Source: Clostridiaceae bacterium M8S5
GTDB lineage: Bacteria; Bacillota; Clostridia; Tissierellales; MCWD3
Length of the DNA: 64,000 nucleotides
Assembly: GCA_029227815.1 (NCBI GenBank)
Contig: CP118523.1
Span: 3,286,001-3,350,000 of the forward strand
Reading direction: 5' to 3'
This document shows positions 7,494 to 15,795 of this stretch, piece by piece (position 1 is the first letter of the stretch; every line of letters starts with the position of its first letter). The notes below the pieces were generated by a model that was given only the letters and a program-made list of their open reading frames with translations, made no database searches and had not been told where the DNA came from. The translations under genes and the position numbers were made by a program.

Positions 7494-7598
7494 TTAGTAA
7501 AAGATTTTATCGCCTGAGCATGGTTTTCCTATTACTTTGTGAGGTAAACAAATATATCTAGGAACATTATCATAGCTCACAAATTTTGACATTGTCAT
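7494..7598 (-). CDS. Putative RiPP precursor peptide 9 (34 aa)
   Basis: AAAGGAGGCGAAAAT-ATG sets the start. Leader MTMSKFVSYDN, core VPRYICLPHKVIGKPCSGDK with C17 and C27, tail IFY. It is nearly colinear with peptides 7 and 10, including the ten-residue spacing between the cysteines. Differences are concentrated between the two Cys residues, where a modified loop would lie. Confidence 0.75.
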   Translation of the reverse strand: MTMSKFVSYDNVPRYICLPHKVIGKPCSGDKIFY

Positions 7599-7729
7599 AT
7601 TTTCGCCTCCTTTGTATTTTTATCAATTCAATGCTTTATAAGCTATATTTCACTATAGCTATTTGTGCTTAAATTATACTATTTATTGACAAGGTATAAA
7701 CTACAGGTGTTTATAAAATCTAGTCAGTT

Positions 7730-7834
7730 TTAGTAGTGAATTTTATCGTCTAAGCAAGGCCGTCCATGTATTCTGTCAGGTAAACAAAGATATCTAGGAC
7801 CCTCTTTATAGCTTATAAATCTAGATATTGTCAT
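7730..7834 (-). CDS. Putative RiPP precursor peptide 10 (34 aa)
   Basis: A TGGAGGTGTAAAT-ATG start is followed by leader MTISRFISYKEG and core PRYLCLPDRIHGRPCLDDK with C17 and C27, tail IHY. It is the first gene of the right-hand peptide block, so the promoter of that block should lie in 7840-7920. Leader, Cys spacing and PRY/CLP motif match peptides 7 and 9. Confidence 0.75.
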   Translation of the reverse strand: MTISRFISYKEGPRYLCLPDRIHGRPCLDDKIHY

Positions 7835-8201
7835 ATTTACACCTCCAAAATATTATTTTATATGTATAGTATATCATTACATTATATTATTTTTTTGTCA
7901 TATTTTGCATTTTATTATAGTTTTCTTTATTTCTTTACAACATGAAAGAGACCGTCCATCTAGGAACAGTCTCTTATTGTTATTTACCCTCTTAAGCTAC
8001 TTGAAAATTGTATAACTTTTAACCTTTTTCTTTTGTTATTTGTTCTGAGATCAATATTTAGTATATTTGTATTTTAAAATCATATTGATTTTCTGTTAAT
8101 CAGCTAATTTTCATCTTTAAGTAATATCAGCTGTGTTAATGCAATATATTTATTATTCAATTATATTATACGTATAATTATTATATTGTGTTACTAAATA
8201 A
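7835..8201. other. Intergenic: promoter of peptide block and terminator of TM1266-like gene
   Basis: The left part should contain the promoter of the right peptide block. The hairpin at 7947-7974 terminates the leftward gene at 8202. The remaining ~220 bases show no further gene. Confidence 0.45.
7947..7974 (-). terminator. Terminator, downstream of TM1266-like gene
   Basis: AGAGAC pairs with GTCTCT within a longer imperfect stem, followed on the minus strand by TTTCATGTTG. It is about 230 bases beyond the stop at 8202, the nearest leftward gene. Confidence 0.55.
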
Positions 8202-8453
8202 TTATAACTCTTGTTTTGAAATAGAAGTTTTGACCTGAACATTCTCTAATCTTCCTAACTTTCCTGTCAAGCTATTTATGTTATCGAGCTCTCCCATTAC
8301 TACTATACATATTACTGTCACTTTATCATTACTAAGTGGTAATCCCATTCTTCCTTTTATCAAATGTTTGTAATCTGATACAATATCATTAAATTTAGCC
8401 TGCGAAGCTAATGGATTATCTAGTATTGCACTTATTACTGCAACTCTTTTCAT
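8202..8453 (-). CDS. TM1266-type putative iron-only hydrogenase system regulator (83 aa)
   Basis: Small ferredoxin-like-fold (ACT-like) protein: MKRVAVISAIL near the start, VSDYKHLIKGRMGLP in the middle, VTVICIVVMGELDNINSLTGKLGRLENVQVKTS at the end. These match the TM1266 family, often found beside [FeFe]-hydrogenase maturation genes. No hydrogenase gene lies in this window, so the role here is open. GGAGGATATAGATT precedes ATG. It is 23 bases downstream of the DUF1836 gene and probably co-transcribed with it. Confidence 0.82.
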   Translation of the reverse strand: MKRVAVISAILDNPLASQAKFNDIVSDYKHLIKGRMGLPLSNDKVTVICIVVMGELDNINSLTGKLGRLENVQVKTSISKQEL

Positions 8454-8476
8454 AATCTATATCCTCCTTTGTTGTA

Positions 8477-9001
8477 TTATTTCTCTTTATCAGCAATATT
8501 AATATCAAGCAGCATTTTTTGAGCTAATCGTTTATTTATATCTGCTTTTATTATTAATCTTAGTATAGTTTCTACTTTGTTAATACTCTCATTTTGCTCT
8601 TCTTCACTCTTTGATTCATTCAGAACCTTCTCTTGGATGTCAATAAACATATTGTACATTTCTTTAATACATATAGATTTTTCAAACTCACAATTATCTG
8701 AATTTAATTTGAATATATCAGAAACTTCATTTATAGACATTACATTCTTAAGACTATAGATCATTATGAGTTGCATAATCTGTTCTTTACTATATTTTTT
8801 CTTGGTAGGTTTTTCTATTAGCTTGGCTTTTACATAGTTATTAATCATCGTCTTAGTTAATATTTTCTCATCAGTTGACACTTTATATTTCTCAAAAACG
8901 GAATCTAAATAACTCGTCAACTGATCCATATATAAATCAATCGTTGGTATACTATCAGCTGTTACAGCTTCGTATGATAGAATATTCCCACTTTCATTCA
9001 T
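8477..9001 (-). CDS. DUF1836 domain protein (174 aa)
   Basis: Matches the DUF1836 pattern of Firmicutes: an N-terminal segment ending PTIDLYMDQLTSYLD, then KILTKTMINNYVKAKLI and KKYSKEQIMQLIMIYSLKNVMSINEVSDIF, which resembles a MerR-like winged helix. The start is taken at MNESGN because GAGGTGAGTGTA precedes it; a GTG three codons upstream has no site. The C-terminal third is helical and charged. Probably a DNA-binding regulator; target unknown. It forms a short leftward unit with the TM1266-like gene. Confidence 0.78.
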   Translation of the reverse strand: MNESGNILSYEAVTADSIPTIDLYMDQLTSYLDSVFEKYKVSTDEKILTKTMINNYVKAKLIEKPTKKKYSKEQIMQLIMIYSLKNVMSINEVSDIFKLNSDNCEFEKSICIKEMYNMFIDIQEKVLNESKSEEEQNESINKVETILRLIIKADINKRLAQKMLLDINIADKEK

Positions 9002-9167
9002 TACACTCACCTCAAAGTTATGTACTTACTATTCATTAATAATTATATAGTAATAACTCTATTATTACAAAACTTTTAAAAACTTATTGACTTGTCTCAA
9101 CTATGTTGCTATTATATTAATATGATGTTATCTAGTTTTTTATACTATGTATGGAGGTGTTTGTATT

Positions 9168-9806
9168 ATGAAGATGAGAGAACCAATTAATTCAATTACT
9201 CATTTAATAGGAATCTTTCTTTCAATAATAGGTTTAGTTCTATTGTTGTTAACTTCTATTAGTTCCCACAGCTGGATTAAGATTTTAAGCTCTGTAGTTT
9301 TTTGTTTAGGTCTTATAGGTCTTTACAGTGCTTCTACAGTATACCACTGGTCTAAAGCTTCTGATGATACTATAAAAATCCTTAGAAAAATTGACCATAC
9401 AATGATTTATGTGCTTATTGCTGCATCTTATACTCCTATATGCTTGGTTGTACTAAAAGGAAAAGTGGGTTATACTTTGCTTAGCGTTGTATGGACATTG
9501 GCTATTGTAGGTATAGTATTGAAATTTTTTTGGCTGAATGCACCAAGGTTACTATATACTAGTTTTTATCTTATTCTAGGATGGTCAGCTATATTTGTTA
9601 TTTACCCTCTTTATAACTTGTTACCTAAACCTGCGTTTTTCCTTTTGTTTTTAGGAGGAATAGCTTATTCCATAGGTGCTATTATATATATGGTTAAATC
9701 AAGTAAAATACGTATATGGAAATTTGGATTCCATGAGATTTTCCATGTATTTATTCTTTTAGGGAGTTTATTTCATTTTCTATTAATTTATAATTACATA
9801 ATATAA
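9168..9806 (+). CDS. Hemolysin III / PAQR-family membrane protein (212 aa)
   Basis: Seven hydrophobic helices and the hallmark metal-site residues of the family: S-x3-H in ASTVYHWSK, the DHTMIYVLIAASYTP motif, and HEIFH plus FHFLL near the C-terminus. I start it at MKMREP because TATGGAGGTG lies nine bases before it; an ATG seven codons upstream overlaps that site. Family knowledge: bacterial members are named hemolysin III but their role is uncertain and probably concerns membrane homeostasis. It is a single gene followed by DUF362. Confidence 0.87.
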   Translation: MKMREPINSITHLIGIFLSIIGLVLLLLTSISSHSWIKILSSVVFCLGLIGLYSASTVYHWSKASDDTIKILRKIDHTMIYVLIAASYTPICLVVLKGKVGYTLLSVVWTLAIVGIVLKFFWLNAPRLLYTSFYLILGWSAIFVIYPLYNLLPKPAFFLLFLGGIAYSIGAIIYMVKSSKIRIWKFGFHEIFHVFILLGSLFHFLLIYNYII

Positions 9807-9862
9807 AAAAACCTCTTGTATTCTCTAACTTATTGGGAATAATACCGTTTAGAGGTGATAAT

Positions 9863-10768
9863 TTGAAGGATAAATTAAACAATAAAGAATCTATTGTAGC
9901 TCTAGTACAAAATGATAATGAAAGTACAGCTGTATTAGATGCTCTTGAAAAAATAAACGCTAAAGATATCATAAATACTAATGATGTTGTTGTAATAACA
10001 CCTAATTGGGTAAACAACAAAAAAAATCATGCGAGCGATGCTATTGTCGTAGGTGCTAAAACTCTAAAGACCATTATAAGATATGTGAAAAATCTAAATC
10101 CAAAAAGGATTATTGTAGCCACTGGTTCTGGAAGTGTAAAAACTCACACTGTTATGAAAGAAGTGGGCTATGATGAAATAATAAAATCAGAAGATGTTGA
10201 ATTTATAGACCTAAACAATGGGCCTTTTATAGAAGTAGAACTTAATCACGACAATCCAAAGAAAACCAAAATTAATAAGCTCATTGAAGAAATGACTGTA
10301 TTAATATCTTTTACTCAATTAAAACATCACGAAGAAGCAACTATGTCAGCCAGTATAAAAAATATAGCTCTTGGATGGCCTCCAGCTGAAATACATGGCT
10401 ATCCAAAGAAAAATCTAGGTATTCATGACGATTTACACAGCTTTATTACTGCTATGACAAAAATACTACCTATAGATATATCCATTGTAAGCGCTAATCC
10501 AGCTATGATAGGTTCTGGTCCATCAAATGGTATAGCAAGACACACGGGTATAGTAATATGTGGCAATGATGCTATAGCAACTGATACTATAGGTGCTAGG
10601 CTTTTAGGCTTTAAACCTCAAGCTATACATTATCTTTATAATTGTTCAAAGCTAAAGTTAGGTGAAAGCAATTTGGATAATATAATATTAAAAGGTATGA
10701 CTATAGCAGAAGGTGAACGTGCTTTTAGTAAAAAAGTTTACGGTGATATTGTGGTTATTGATAAGTAG
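9863..10768 (+). CDS. DUF362 domain protein (301 aa, TTG start)
   Basis: Matches DUF362: VVVITPNWVNNKK, AIVVGAKTLKTIIRYV, KRIIVATGSGS, NIALGWPPAEIHGYPKKNLGIHDDLHSFITAM, and CGNDAIATDTIGARLLGF. No ferredoxin-type Cys clusters are present, unlike larger DUF362 proteins. The TTG at 9863 has AGAGGTGATAA just before it. An upstream ATG at 9833 has no site. The ACCTCT at 9811-9816 can pair with the AGAGGT of the ribosome site, which might modulate translation. Function unknown. Confidence 0.82.
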   Translation: MKDKLNNKESIVALVQNDNESTAVLDALEKINAKDIINTNDVVVITPNWVNNKKNHASDAIVVGAKTLKTIIRYVKNLNPKRIIVATGSGSVKTHTVMKEVGYDEIIKSEDVEFIDLNNGPFIEVELNHDNPKKTKINKLIEEMTVLISFTQLKHHEEATMSASIKNIALGWPPAEIHGYPKKNLGIHDDLHSFITAMTKILPIDISIVSANPAMIGSGPSNGIARHTGIVICGNDAIATDTIGARLLGFKPQAIHYLYNCSKLKLGESNLDNIILKGMTIAEGERAFSKKVYGDIVVIDK

Positions 10769-11176
10769 GTTTAATCATTAAAGCTATTTTTAACATAGAA
10801 TCGTCTCTAAGCTTATTGATTATTGACAAAAGCATATCCTGATTTTTTCAACAGGTATCCTGTTTCTTTATTCACTAGAAGCTTTGCAGGAATAAGTCCT
10901 CTAAAGTGCTTCTTCAAAAAACGGATATGCTTCTTGTTGCTTTATTGGTTAATCTTTTTATTGTAGCTTATCTTTGAGATCTTATGGATGTGGTTTATAT
11001 TTTTTTATCTTTAGTTTTATATATATGCAAGTCATAAAACTATAAAAGCCTGCCCCTTTGCCACTCATTCTCTAATATAATTAATGAAACACTACTCTCG
11101 CATGGTTTGGCAGATGTTATTTATCCTTTCCACCAAAAGAAAAGAGCCACACTTCAAAAGCATGACCCTAAGTGAT
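10769..11176. other. Intergenic region with a possible coding relic
   Basis: No intact gene. On the minus strand from about 10915 to 10818 a frame reads KKHIRFLKKHFRGLIPAKLL and continues to VNNQ-stop. An in-frame TAA lies a few codons upstream and coding-like sequence beyond it. It looks like the decayed C-terminus of a protein I cannot name. The rest is AT-rich. Confidence 0.4.
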
Positions 11177-11920
11177 TTATCTCACATCCATTCTTCTAAA
11201 GTACCTGATTCCCAACCTAGTAAACAGTCCAAATGATACTATCGTTACAAATACCATGACTATTGAATAACTATTGCTATAAAAACATGTACCTGCCATA
11301 ATCAAATGACTTGGAAATGCAAATGGAAACACGCACCATAATTTACTCGAATTAATTATCATAGTAGGAAATACTAGACAAATTGATAGTATGATTGGTA
11401 TTATTCTGTTTCTTAGTCTTATGTTTAAGTAATAATATATAGCTACTATTGGCAAAGAAGATACGAAAGATATCAGAGGACTCATTATTACATATAACGG
11501 TATTTTATCTGGCTTAATTATAATTAAACCACTTACAGCTATAAAAACAATAAATATCACTACATTTAGTAAAATCATCAAGCTTACGACTATTAGTTTA
11601 CTGATATAAACTTGTTCTTTTTTTATTGGCAACGTAAACATATTTTTAAGGTTGTTGTTTTTAAACTCTACTCCTACTATAGCTCCAACAATCACTGCTA
11701 TCATAATTTGAAAAAATAGCCCACCATAAAATATTGCGTTCTGTTCGTAAACTATAGACCAAGGATCTGTGTTACTAAAGAATTTTTCTTTATATCTTAT
11801 AACATTCATCAATCCAAGTGAACAAAATATTAGTGGAAACAATATAAATATTGGTATTAATTTTGTCCCTTTTAATTTATTAAATTCAACCTTTATTAAC
11901 TTTAAGAATCCTACTCTCAT
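11177..11920 (-). CDS. ABC-2 permease, lantibiotic-protection type (247 aa)
   Basis: Six-helix membrane protein. FNKLKGTKLIPIFILFPLIF near the N-terminus and GVEFKNNNLKNMFTLPIKKEQVYISKLIV resemble LanE/LanG or BcrB-type permeases. The start codon overlaps the stop of the previous permease by one base (TAATG), so translation is coupled. Together with the ATPase at 12662 it should form a transporter that expels membrane-active peptides. The adjacent divergent two-component system supports a peptide sensing and protection role. The actual substrate is inferred only. Confidence 0.83.
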   Translation of the reverse strand: MRVGFLKLIKVEFNKLKGTKLIPIFILFPLIFCSLGLMNVIRYKEKFFSNTDPWSIVYEQNAIFYGGLFFQIMIAVIVGAIVGVEFKNNNLKNMFTLPIKKEQVYISKLIVVSLMILLNVVIFIVFIAVSGLIIIKPDKIPLYVIMSPLISFVSSLPIVAIYYYLNIRLRNRIIPIILSICLVFPTMIINSSKLWCVFPFAFPSHLIMAGTCFYSNSYSIVMVFVTIVSFGLFTRLGIRYFRRMDVR

Positions 11921-12669
11921 TATCGTACATCCTCTCTGTTAAAAACTATACTACTAATAGATAGTGATATCACTATACAAGCAACTGAACTTATACAGCT
12001 TGATACTATGAATCTATCACTACTCGGCTCTAATCTAAATATATACGCATATGGTATTATTTTGGGCAGTAATGGACTCTGAAGCACCATGATACTACCA
12101 AAACTTGCTATTAATCCAATTACCATTGCAGCAATTTCACTCTTTAGTACTATTGCTACTAACTGTTGAAAGCTAATTAATGCAACTACTGCTAATATCA
12201 TTGATGCAATATAAATACTTAACTGATAGTAGTCTATATCAGATAGCATATTATTCATATCTGCAACAATCAAAACACTAATGTAAGTCAATATCACTAT
12301 AACTAATGTCCAGATCGCCATTGCTATAAATTTACTTATTATAAAGCTCATTTTACTTATAGGTCTTGCGAGTATTAATTTTAACGTATTATTTTGCTTT
12401 TCTATGGTATTTGACATATATACCATCATAACTACTATGGCTGGTAAAACTAACCCCCACCCATTCATATAGAAATTTTCTATGAGAGCAATTCTCCATA
12501 ACTCACTGATTTCATAATATTTCATTGTCCCCTTAATTATTGTCTCTTTTCTTAGTAGTATATCTATATAAAATAAGCTAGAAATAAAAAGCGGAACTAT
12601 TAAAGTCAATTTATACAGTAAGTTTTTTCTAAATTTAAAAAGTTCGATTTTTACTAATCTACTAATCAT
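11920..12669 (-). CDS. ABC-2 permease, lantibiotic-protection type (249 aa)
   Basis: Six predicted membrane helices; KNLLYKLTLIVPLFISSLFY and KQNNTLKLILARPISKMSFIISKFIAM are typical of LanE/G permeases. I start it at MISRLVKIELF, whose ATG overlaps the end of the ATPase gene and is preceded by GGTGGTGAAATTA. An ATG five codons upstream lacks a site. It is the middle gene of an ATPase-permease-permease operon and heterodimerises, presumably, with the following permease. Confidence 0.82.
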   Translation of the reverse strand: MISRLVKIELFKFRKNLLYKLTLIVPLFISSLFYIDILLRKETIIKGTMKYYEISELWRIALIENFYMNGWGLVLPAIVVMMVYMSNTIEKQNNTLKLILARPISKMSFIISKFIAMAIWTLVIVILTYISVLIVADMNNMLSDIDYYQLSIYIASMILAVVALISFQQLVAIVLKSEIAAMVIGLIASFGSIMVLQSPLLPKIIPYAYIFRLEPSSDRFIVSSCISSVACIVISLSISSIVFNREDVR

Positions 12670-13399
12670 TAATTTCACCACCATTTTTTAATATATCAAA
12701 GAACACCTCCTCAAGATTAGCATTGGGTTTAAGCTTTTTAAGATGCTTTAGCGTTCCTTGGTATAGCAATTTCCCCTCATGTATAATACCTATATCATCA
12801 GCAATTAATTCTATTTCACTTAAAATATGACTAGATATTAAAACCGTTATACCGTATTTTTGTGGGAAGCTTTTTATAAGCTCCCTAATTTCATGTATCC
12901 CCAATGGATCTAACCCGTTGGTTGGTTCGTCTAATATTAAAAGCTTCGGTTTACCAATCAATGCCTGTGCTATTCCTAATCTCTGTTTCATTCCTAGCGA
13001 GAATTTTTTTACCTTTTTGTTTCTTACCTTACTGAGATTAACAATGTCTAATACTTCATCTATCTCTTTATATTCTAATCCAAGTATATCAGCTGATATT
13101 TTTAAATTATCATACGCAGATAGATTTGGATAATATGATGGTGATTCTACAATTGACCCTACATTTTTTAGTATATCTATCCTGTGTTTATTGATGTCTT
13201 TTCCAAATATACTCACCTTTCCTTTACTAGCCTTAATAAGACCTAGTAACATACCAATGGTTGTCGATTTTCCTGCACCATTAGGCCCTAAAAAACCATA
13301 TATTAATCCTTCTCTAACCTTTATGTCTAAATTATTTACTGCTTTCATATCCTTGTAATTTTTAGTTAATCCTTTAGTTTCTATAATGTACTTGTTCAT
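12662..13399 (-). CDS. ABC transporter ATP-binding protein, BcrA/LanF-like (245 aa)
   Basis: Walker A GPNGAGKS at 38-45, the VGSIVESPSYYPNLSAYDNL stretch typical of bacitracin/lantibiotic protection ATPases, signature FSLGMKQR, then LLILDEPTNGLDP and the SSHILSEIE switch region. The start is at MNKYI because AGGAGGTCAAAAA precedes it; the longer ATG at 13438 has no site. It is divergent from the response regulator at 13591, and direct repeats lie between them. Likely powers extrusion of antimicrobial peptides. Confidence 0.88.
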   Translation of the reverse strand: MNKYIIETKGLTKNYKDMKAVNNLDIKVREGLIYGFLGPNGAGKSTTIGMLLGLIKASKGKVSIFGKDINKHRIDILKNVGSIVESPSYYPNLSAYDNLKISADILGLEYKEIDEVLDIVNLSKVRNKKVKKFSLGMKQRLGIAQALIGKPKLLILDEPTNGLDPLGIHEIRELIKSFPQKYGITVLISSHILSEIELIADDIGIIHEGKLLYQGTLKHLKKLKPNANLEEVFFDILKNGGEIND

Positions 13400-13489
13400 T
13401 TTTTGACCTCCTATCTTATAAATACACAAATTATCCATGAATAAATATTGTATATATTCATGATACTATCTTATCTTTAACAAATAATT

Positions 13490-13511
13490 TTCTTAACCTT
13501 AACTAAACCTT
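13490..13511. promoter_or_regulatory. Tandem 11-base repeats, likely response-regulator site
   Basis: TTCTTAACCTT is followed directly by AACTAAACCTT. Read on the minus strand they are AAGGTTTAGTT and AAGGTTAAGAA. Adjacent 11-base direct repeats are the usual layout of OmpR/PhoB-family operators. They sit in the 190-base divergent promoter between the ABC operon and its response regulator. Confidence 0.6.
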
Positions 13512-13590
13512 ATTTTTTTATAGAAACATTGAACATCTATATTTTTTTTGCTATATTTAGAGTAATTAGAAGAAAGTAGTGTGATATTTT

Positions 13591-14322
13591 ATGAAAAAAT
13601 CATTATATTTAAAAAATATATTATTAGTAGATGACGAGCTGTCTCTCTTGTTGCTTTTAGAAACTGTTTTAAAGAAAGAAGGTTTTACAAATATTTATAA
13701 AGCAAAAACTGGTGCTGAAGCTATTAGAATGTCAGAAGACGTTTCTTTTGATATCATAGTCTTAGACATAATGTTACCCGATTTAGATGGCTATGAGGTA
13801 TGTAAAGAAATACGCAAGTTTTCATTTGTACCAATTATATTTTTATCTGCAAAATCTGAAGAGTTTGATAAATTTTATGCTTTTAAAACTGGTGCTGATG
13901 ACTATGTTACTAAACCATTCAGTCCTACAGAAGTAGTTTTGAGGATTATAGCAAACCTTAAAAGGAATAATTATGTAAATAAAAAACATAACGAAAATAT
14001 ACTTAAATTCGATAATATTATTATTGATACCGATAGGCATGTAGTATTGAAGGATAACCATGAAATAACATTAACACCTATTGAGTATAAGCTTTTGGCT
14101 TATATGGCAAAGAACTATAATTACGTGCTTAGCAAGAATCTTATTAGTCTTAATGTATGGGGTTGTGACTTTGAAGGTTATGATAACACTATAATGGTTC
14201 ATATTCGTAAACTACGAAAAAAGCTTGAAGTTGATCCATCAAAGCCCAAATTTATAAAAACTATCAAGGGCATGGGTTATAAATTCGCTTACAATAAAGG
14301 GGAGTATTATGAAAAAATTTAG
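13591..14322 (+). CDS. OmpR/PhoB-family response regulator (243 aa)
   Basis: Receiver domain ~9-125 with acidic pocket D14-D15, phospho-acceptor D59 (VLDIMLPD), and K in YVTKPF. The winged-helix DNA-binding domain spans ~140-236 (ITLTPIEYKLLAYMAKN, NTIMVHIRKLRKKLE, IKTIKGMGYKF). It overlaps the kinase gene by 14 bases. The divergent peptide-protection ABC operon and the 11-base repeats between suggest that it activates that operon, as BceR-like and other clostridial systems do. Confidence 0.93.
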   Translation: MKKSLYLKNILLVDDELSLLLLLETVLKKEGFTNIYKAKTGAEAIRMSEDVSFDIIVLDIMLPDLDGYEVCKEIRKFSFVPIIFLSAKSEEFDKFYAFKTGADDYVTKPFSPTEVVLRIIANLKRNNYVNKKHNENILKFDNIIIDTDRHVVLKDNHEITLTPIEYKLLAYMAKNYNYVLSKNLISLNVWGCDFEGYDNTIMVHIRKLRKKLEVDPSKPKFIKTIKGMGYKFAYNKGEYYEKI

Positions 14323-15721
14323 ACAATGGAAAACAAATATAAGATTGACTAATACATTCTTAATAGTATTCATCCTGATCACTGTATTTGTTATTGTAAT
14401 AAATATCATTTTTACTGGCTTAGGTGTAGTATCATATAACAAAATAACTAATACTGACCCTGAAACATTGACAAGGAAGTTCAAAGAGTATATTTCCTTT
14501 AATAAAACAATATCAATCAAAGATAGAGGTAAAACTTTTCTTACTGACAATAATGCATGGCTTCAAATACTAGATGATAATTTAACTGAAGTCTATTCAA
14601 CATATAAGCCTTCTAGTATACCAGCTTCATATACTACATTTAAACTACTTAACAACTTCAAATATGATATAAATAAAAGTTATACTATATTTGTAAACAA
14701 TATCAATGTTGATAATCATGAATATATATATGTCATAGGGTATCCATTAGAGGAAATTGCAAAACATACTGTTGTATTCAAACCTTCAATGCTAAGAAAT
14801 GCAATACAAAAACTTGGTCTGCTTGTCACTCTTGATTTGATTTTAATCGTTCTAGTATTATACATTTTACTTTCTAGAAAATTCACTACACCTATAAATA
14901 AAATAATTGGTGGTATTGACAATTTAGCAAAAGGAAACTATAATATTAATCTTGAAAATAAGGGCATATTCAAACACGTTTTTTATAATTTGAATCAGCT
15001 AGGAGAAACTTTAAATAAAAGCTTAGCTAGTAGAAAAGAAGTAGAAAACATTAGGAACGAATGGATTAGCTCTATATCTCATGATTTGAAAACACCTCTT
15101 TCTTCAATAAGAGGATTTGCTGAGCTACTAAAAAATCCAGATTATAGCTTTAGTAAAGATGAATTAATTGAATACTCAAATATAATATGGTCAAAATCAA
15201 TGCATATTGAGAATTTAATCAACGACTTGAATCTAACAAATAAGCTTAAAAATAAGCTAATTCCTTTAAAATTAGCTCGTATAGATGTTAATGATTTGTT
15301 AGAGGATATAGTTTTACAAATTTCAGGTAATCCTTTATACTCAAACAGAAATATCGACTTACAAAAATCCAGTAGTAAAATCAATGTTAATATTGACAAA
15401 TCGTTGATGGAAAGAGCTATTAATAACATTATAATAAATGCTCTTAAACACAATGATGACAATGTAAATGTCAATATATCTATAAATAAAACAAGTACAG
15501 CTAATATTATAATCAAAGATAACGGGAAAGGTATACCTCAGGATGACTTGAAGCATGTTTTCAACAAATACTATAGAGGCACTAATACTAGTTCTGATAT
15601 AGAAGGTAGTGGTCTAGGTATGGCAATTGCTAAGAGTATCGTAACATCACATGGTGGGATAATAAGCATAGACAGTTCTATAGGTGTTGGGACAGAGGTT
15701 GTTATATCTATAAGATTATAA
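14309..15721 (+). CDS. Sensor histidine kinase (470 aa)
   Basis: TM1 is at ~17-40 and TM2 at ~168-188, flanking an extracytoplasmic loop of ~125 residues. HAMP follows at ~190-240. The phospho-acceptor is H258 in SSISHDLKTPL. The ATPase domain has NNIIINALKHN, DNGKGIP and GSGLGMAIAKS. GGGGAG precedes ATG. Translational overlap with the response regulator shows that they are partners. The large outside loop is compatible with sensing a peptide or cell-wall damage. The last ~98 bases are duplicated at 17.75 kb. Confidence 0.93.
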   Translation: MKKFRQWKTNIRLTNTFLIVFILITVFVIVINIIFTGLGVVSYNKITNTDPETLTRKFKEYISFNKTISIKDRGKTFLTDNNAWLQILDDNLTEVYSTYKPSSIPASYTTFKLLNNFKYDINKSYTIFVNNINVDNHEYIYVIGYPLEEIAKHTVVFKPSMLRNAIQKLGLLVTLDLILIVLVLYILLSRKFTTPINKIIGGIDNLAKGNYNINLENKGIFKHVFYNLNQLGETLNKSLASRKEVENIRNEWISSISHDLKTPLSSIRGFAELLKNPDYSFSKDELIEYSNIIWSKSMHIENLINDLNLTNKLKNKLIPLKLARIDVNDLLEDIVLQISGNPLYSNRNIDLQKSSSKINVNIDKSLMERAINNIIINALKHNDDNVNVNISINKTSTANIIIKDNGKGIPQDDLKHVFNKYYRGTNTSSDIEGSGLGMAIAKSIVTSHGGIISIDSSIGVGTEVVISIRL

Positions 15722-15726
15722 AAATT

Positions 15727-15760
15727 GGGATGTAGCTCTAAATTTTTAGAGTAACATCCC
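15727..15760. terminator. Bidirectional terminator between kinase and ABC exporter
   Basis: GGGATGT / ACATCCC forms the outer stem, with an inner CTCTAAA / TTTAGAG stem. Convergent genes end on either side, so it probably serves both. Confidence 0.7.
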
Positions 15761-15795
15761 TTATAATTGTCATTAATCAAATCTACCATCTTGTT

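Noticed and set aside
727-7834. AgrD-type quorum peptides or class II bacteriocins
   Set aside because: No AgrB, no double-glycine leader and no C39 peptidase nearby; the radical SAM enzyme fits better.
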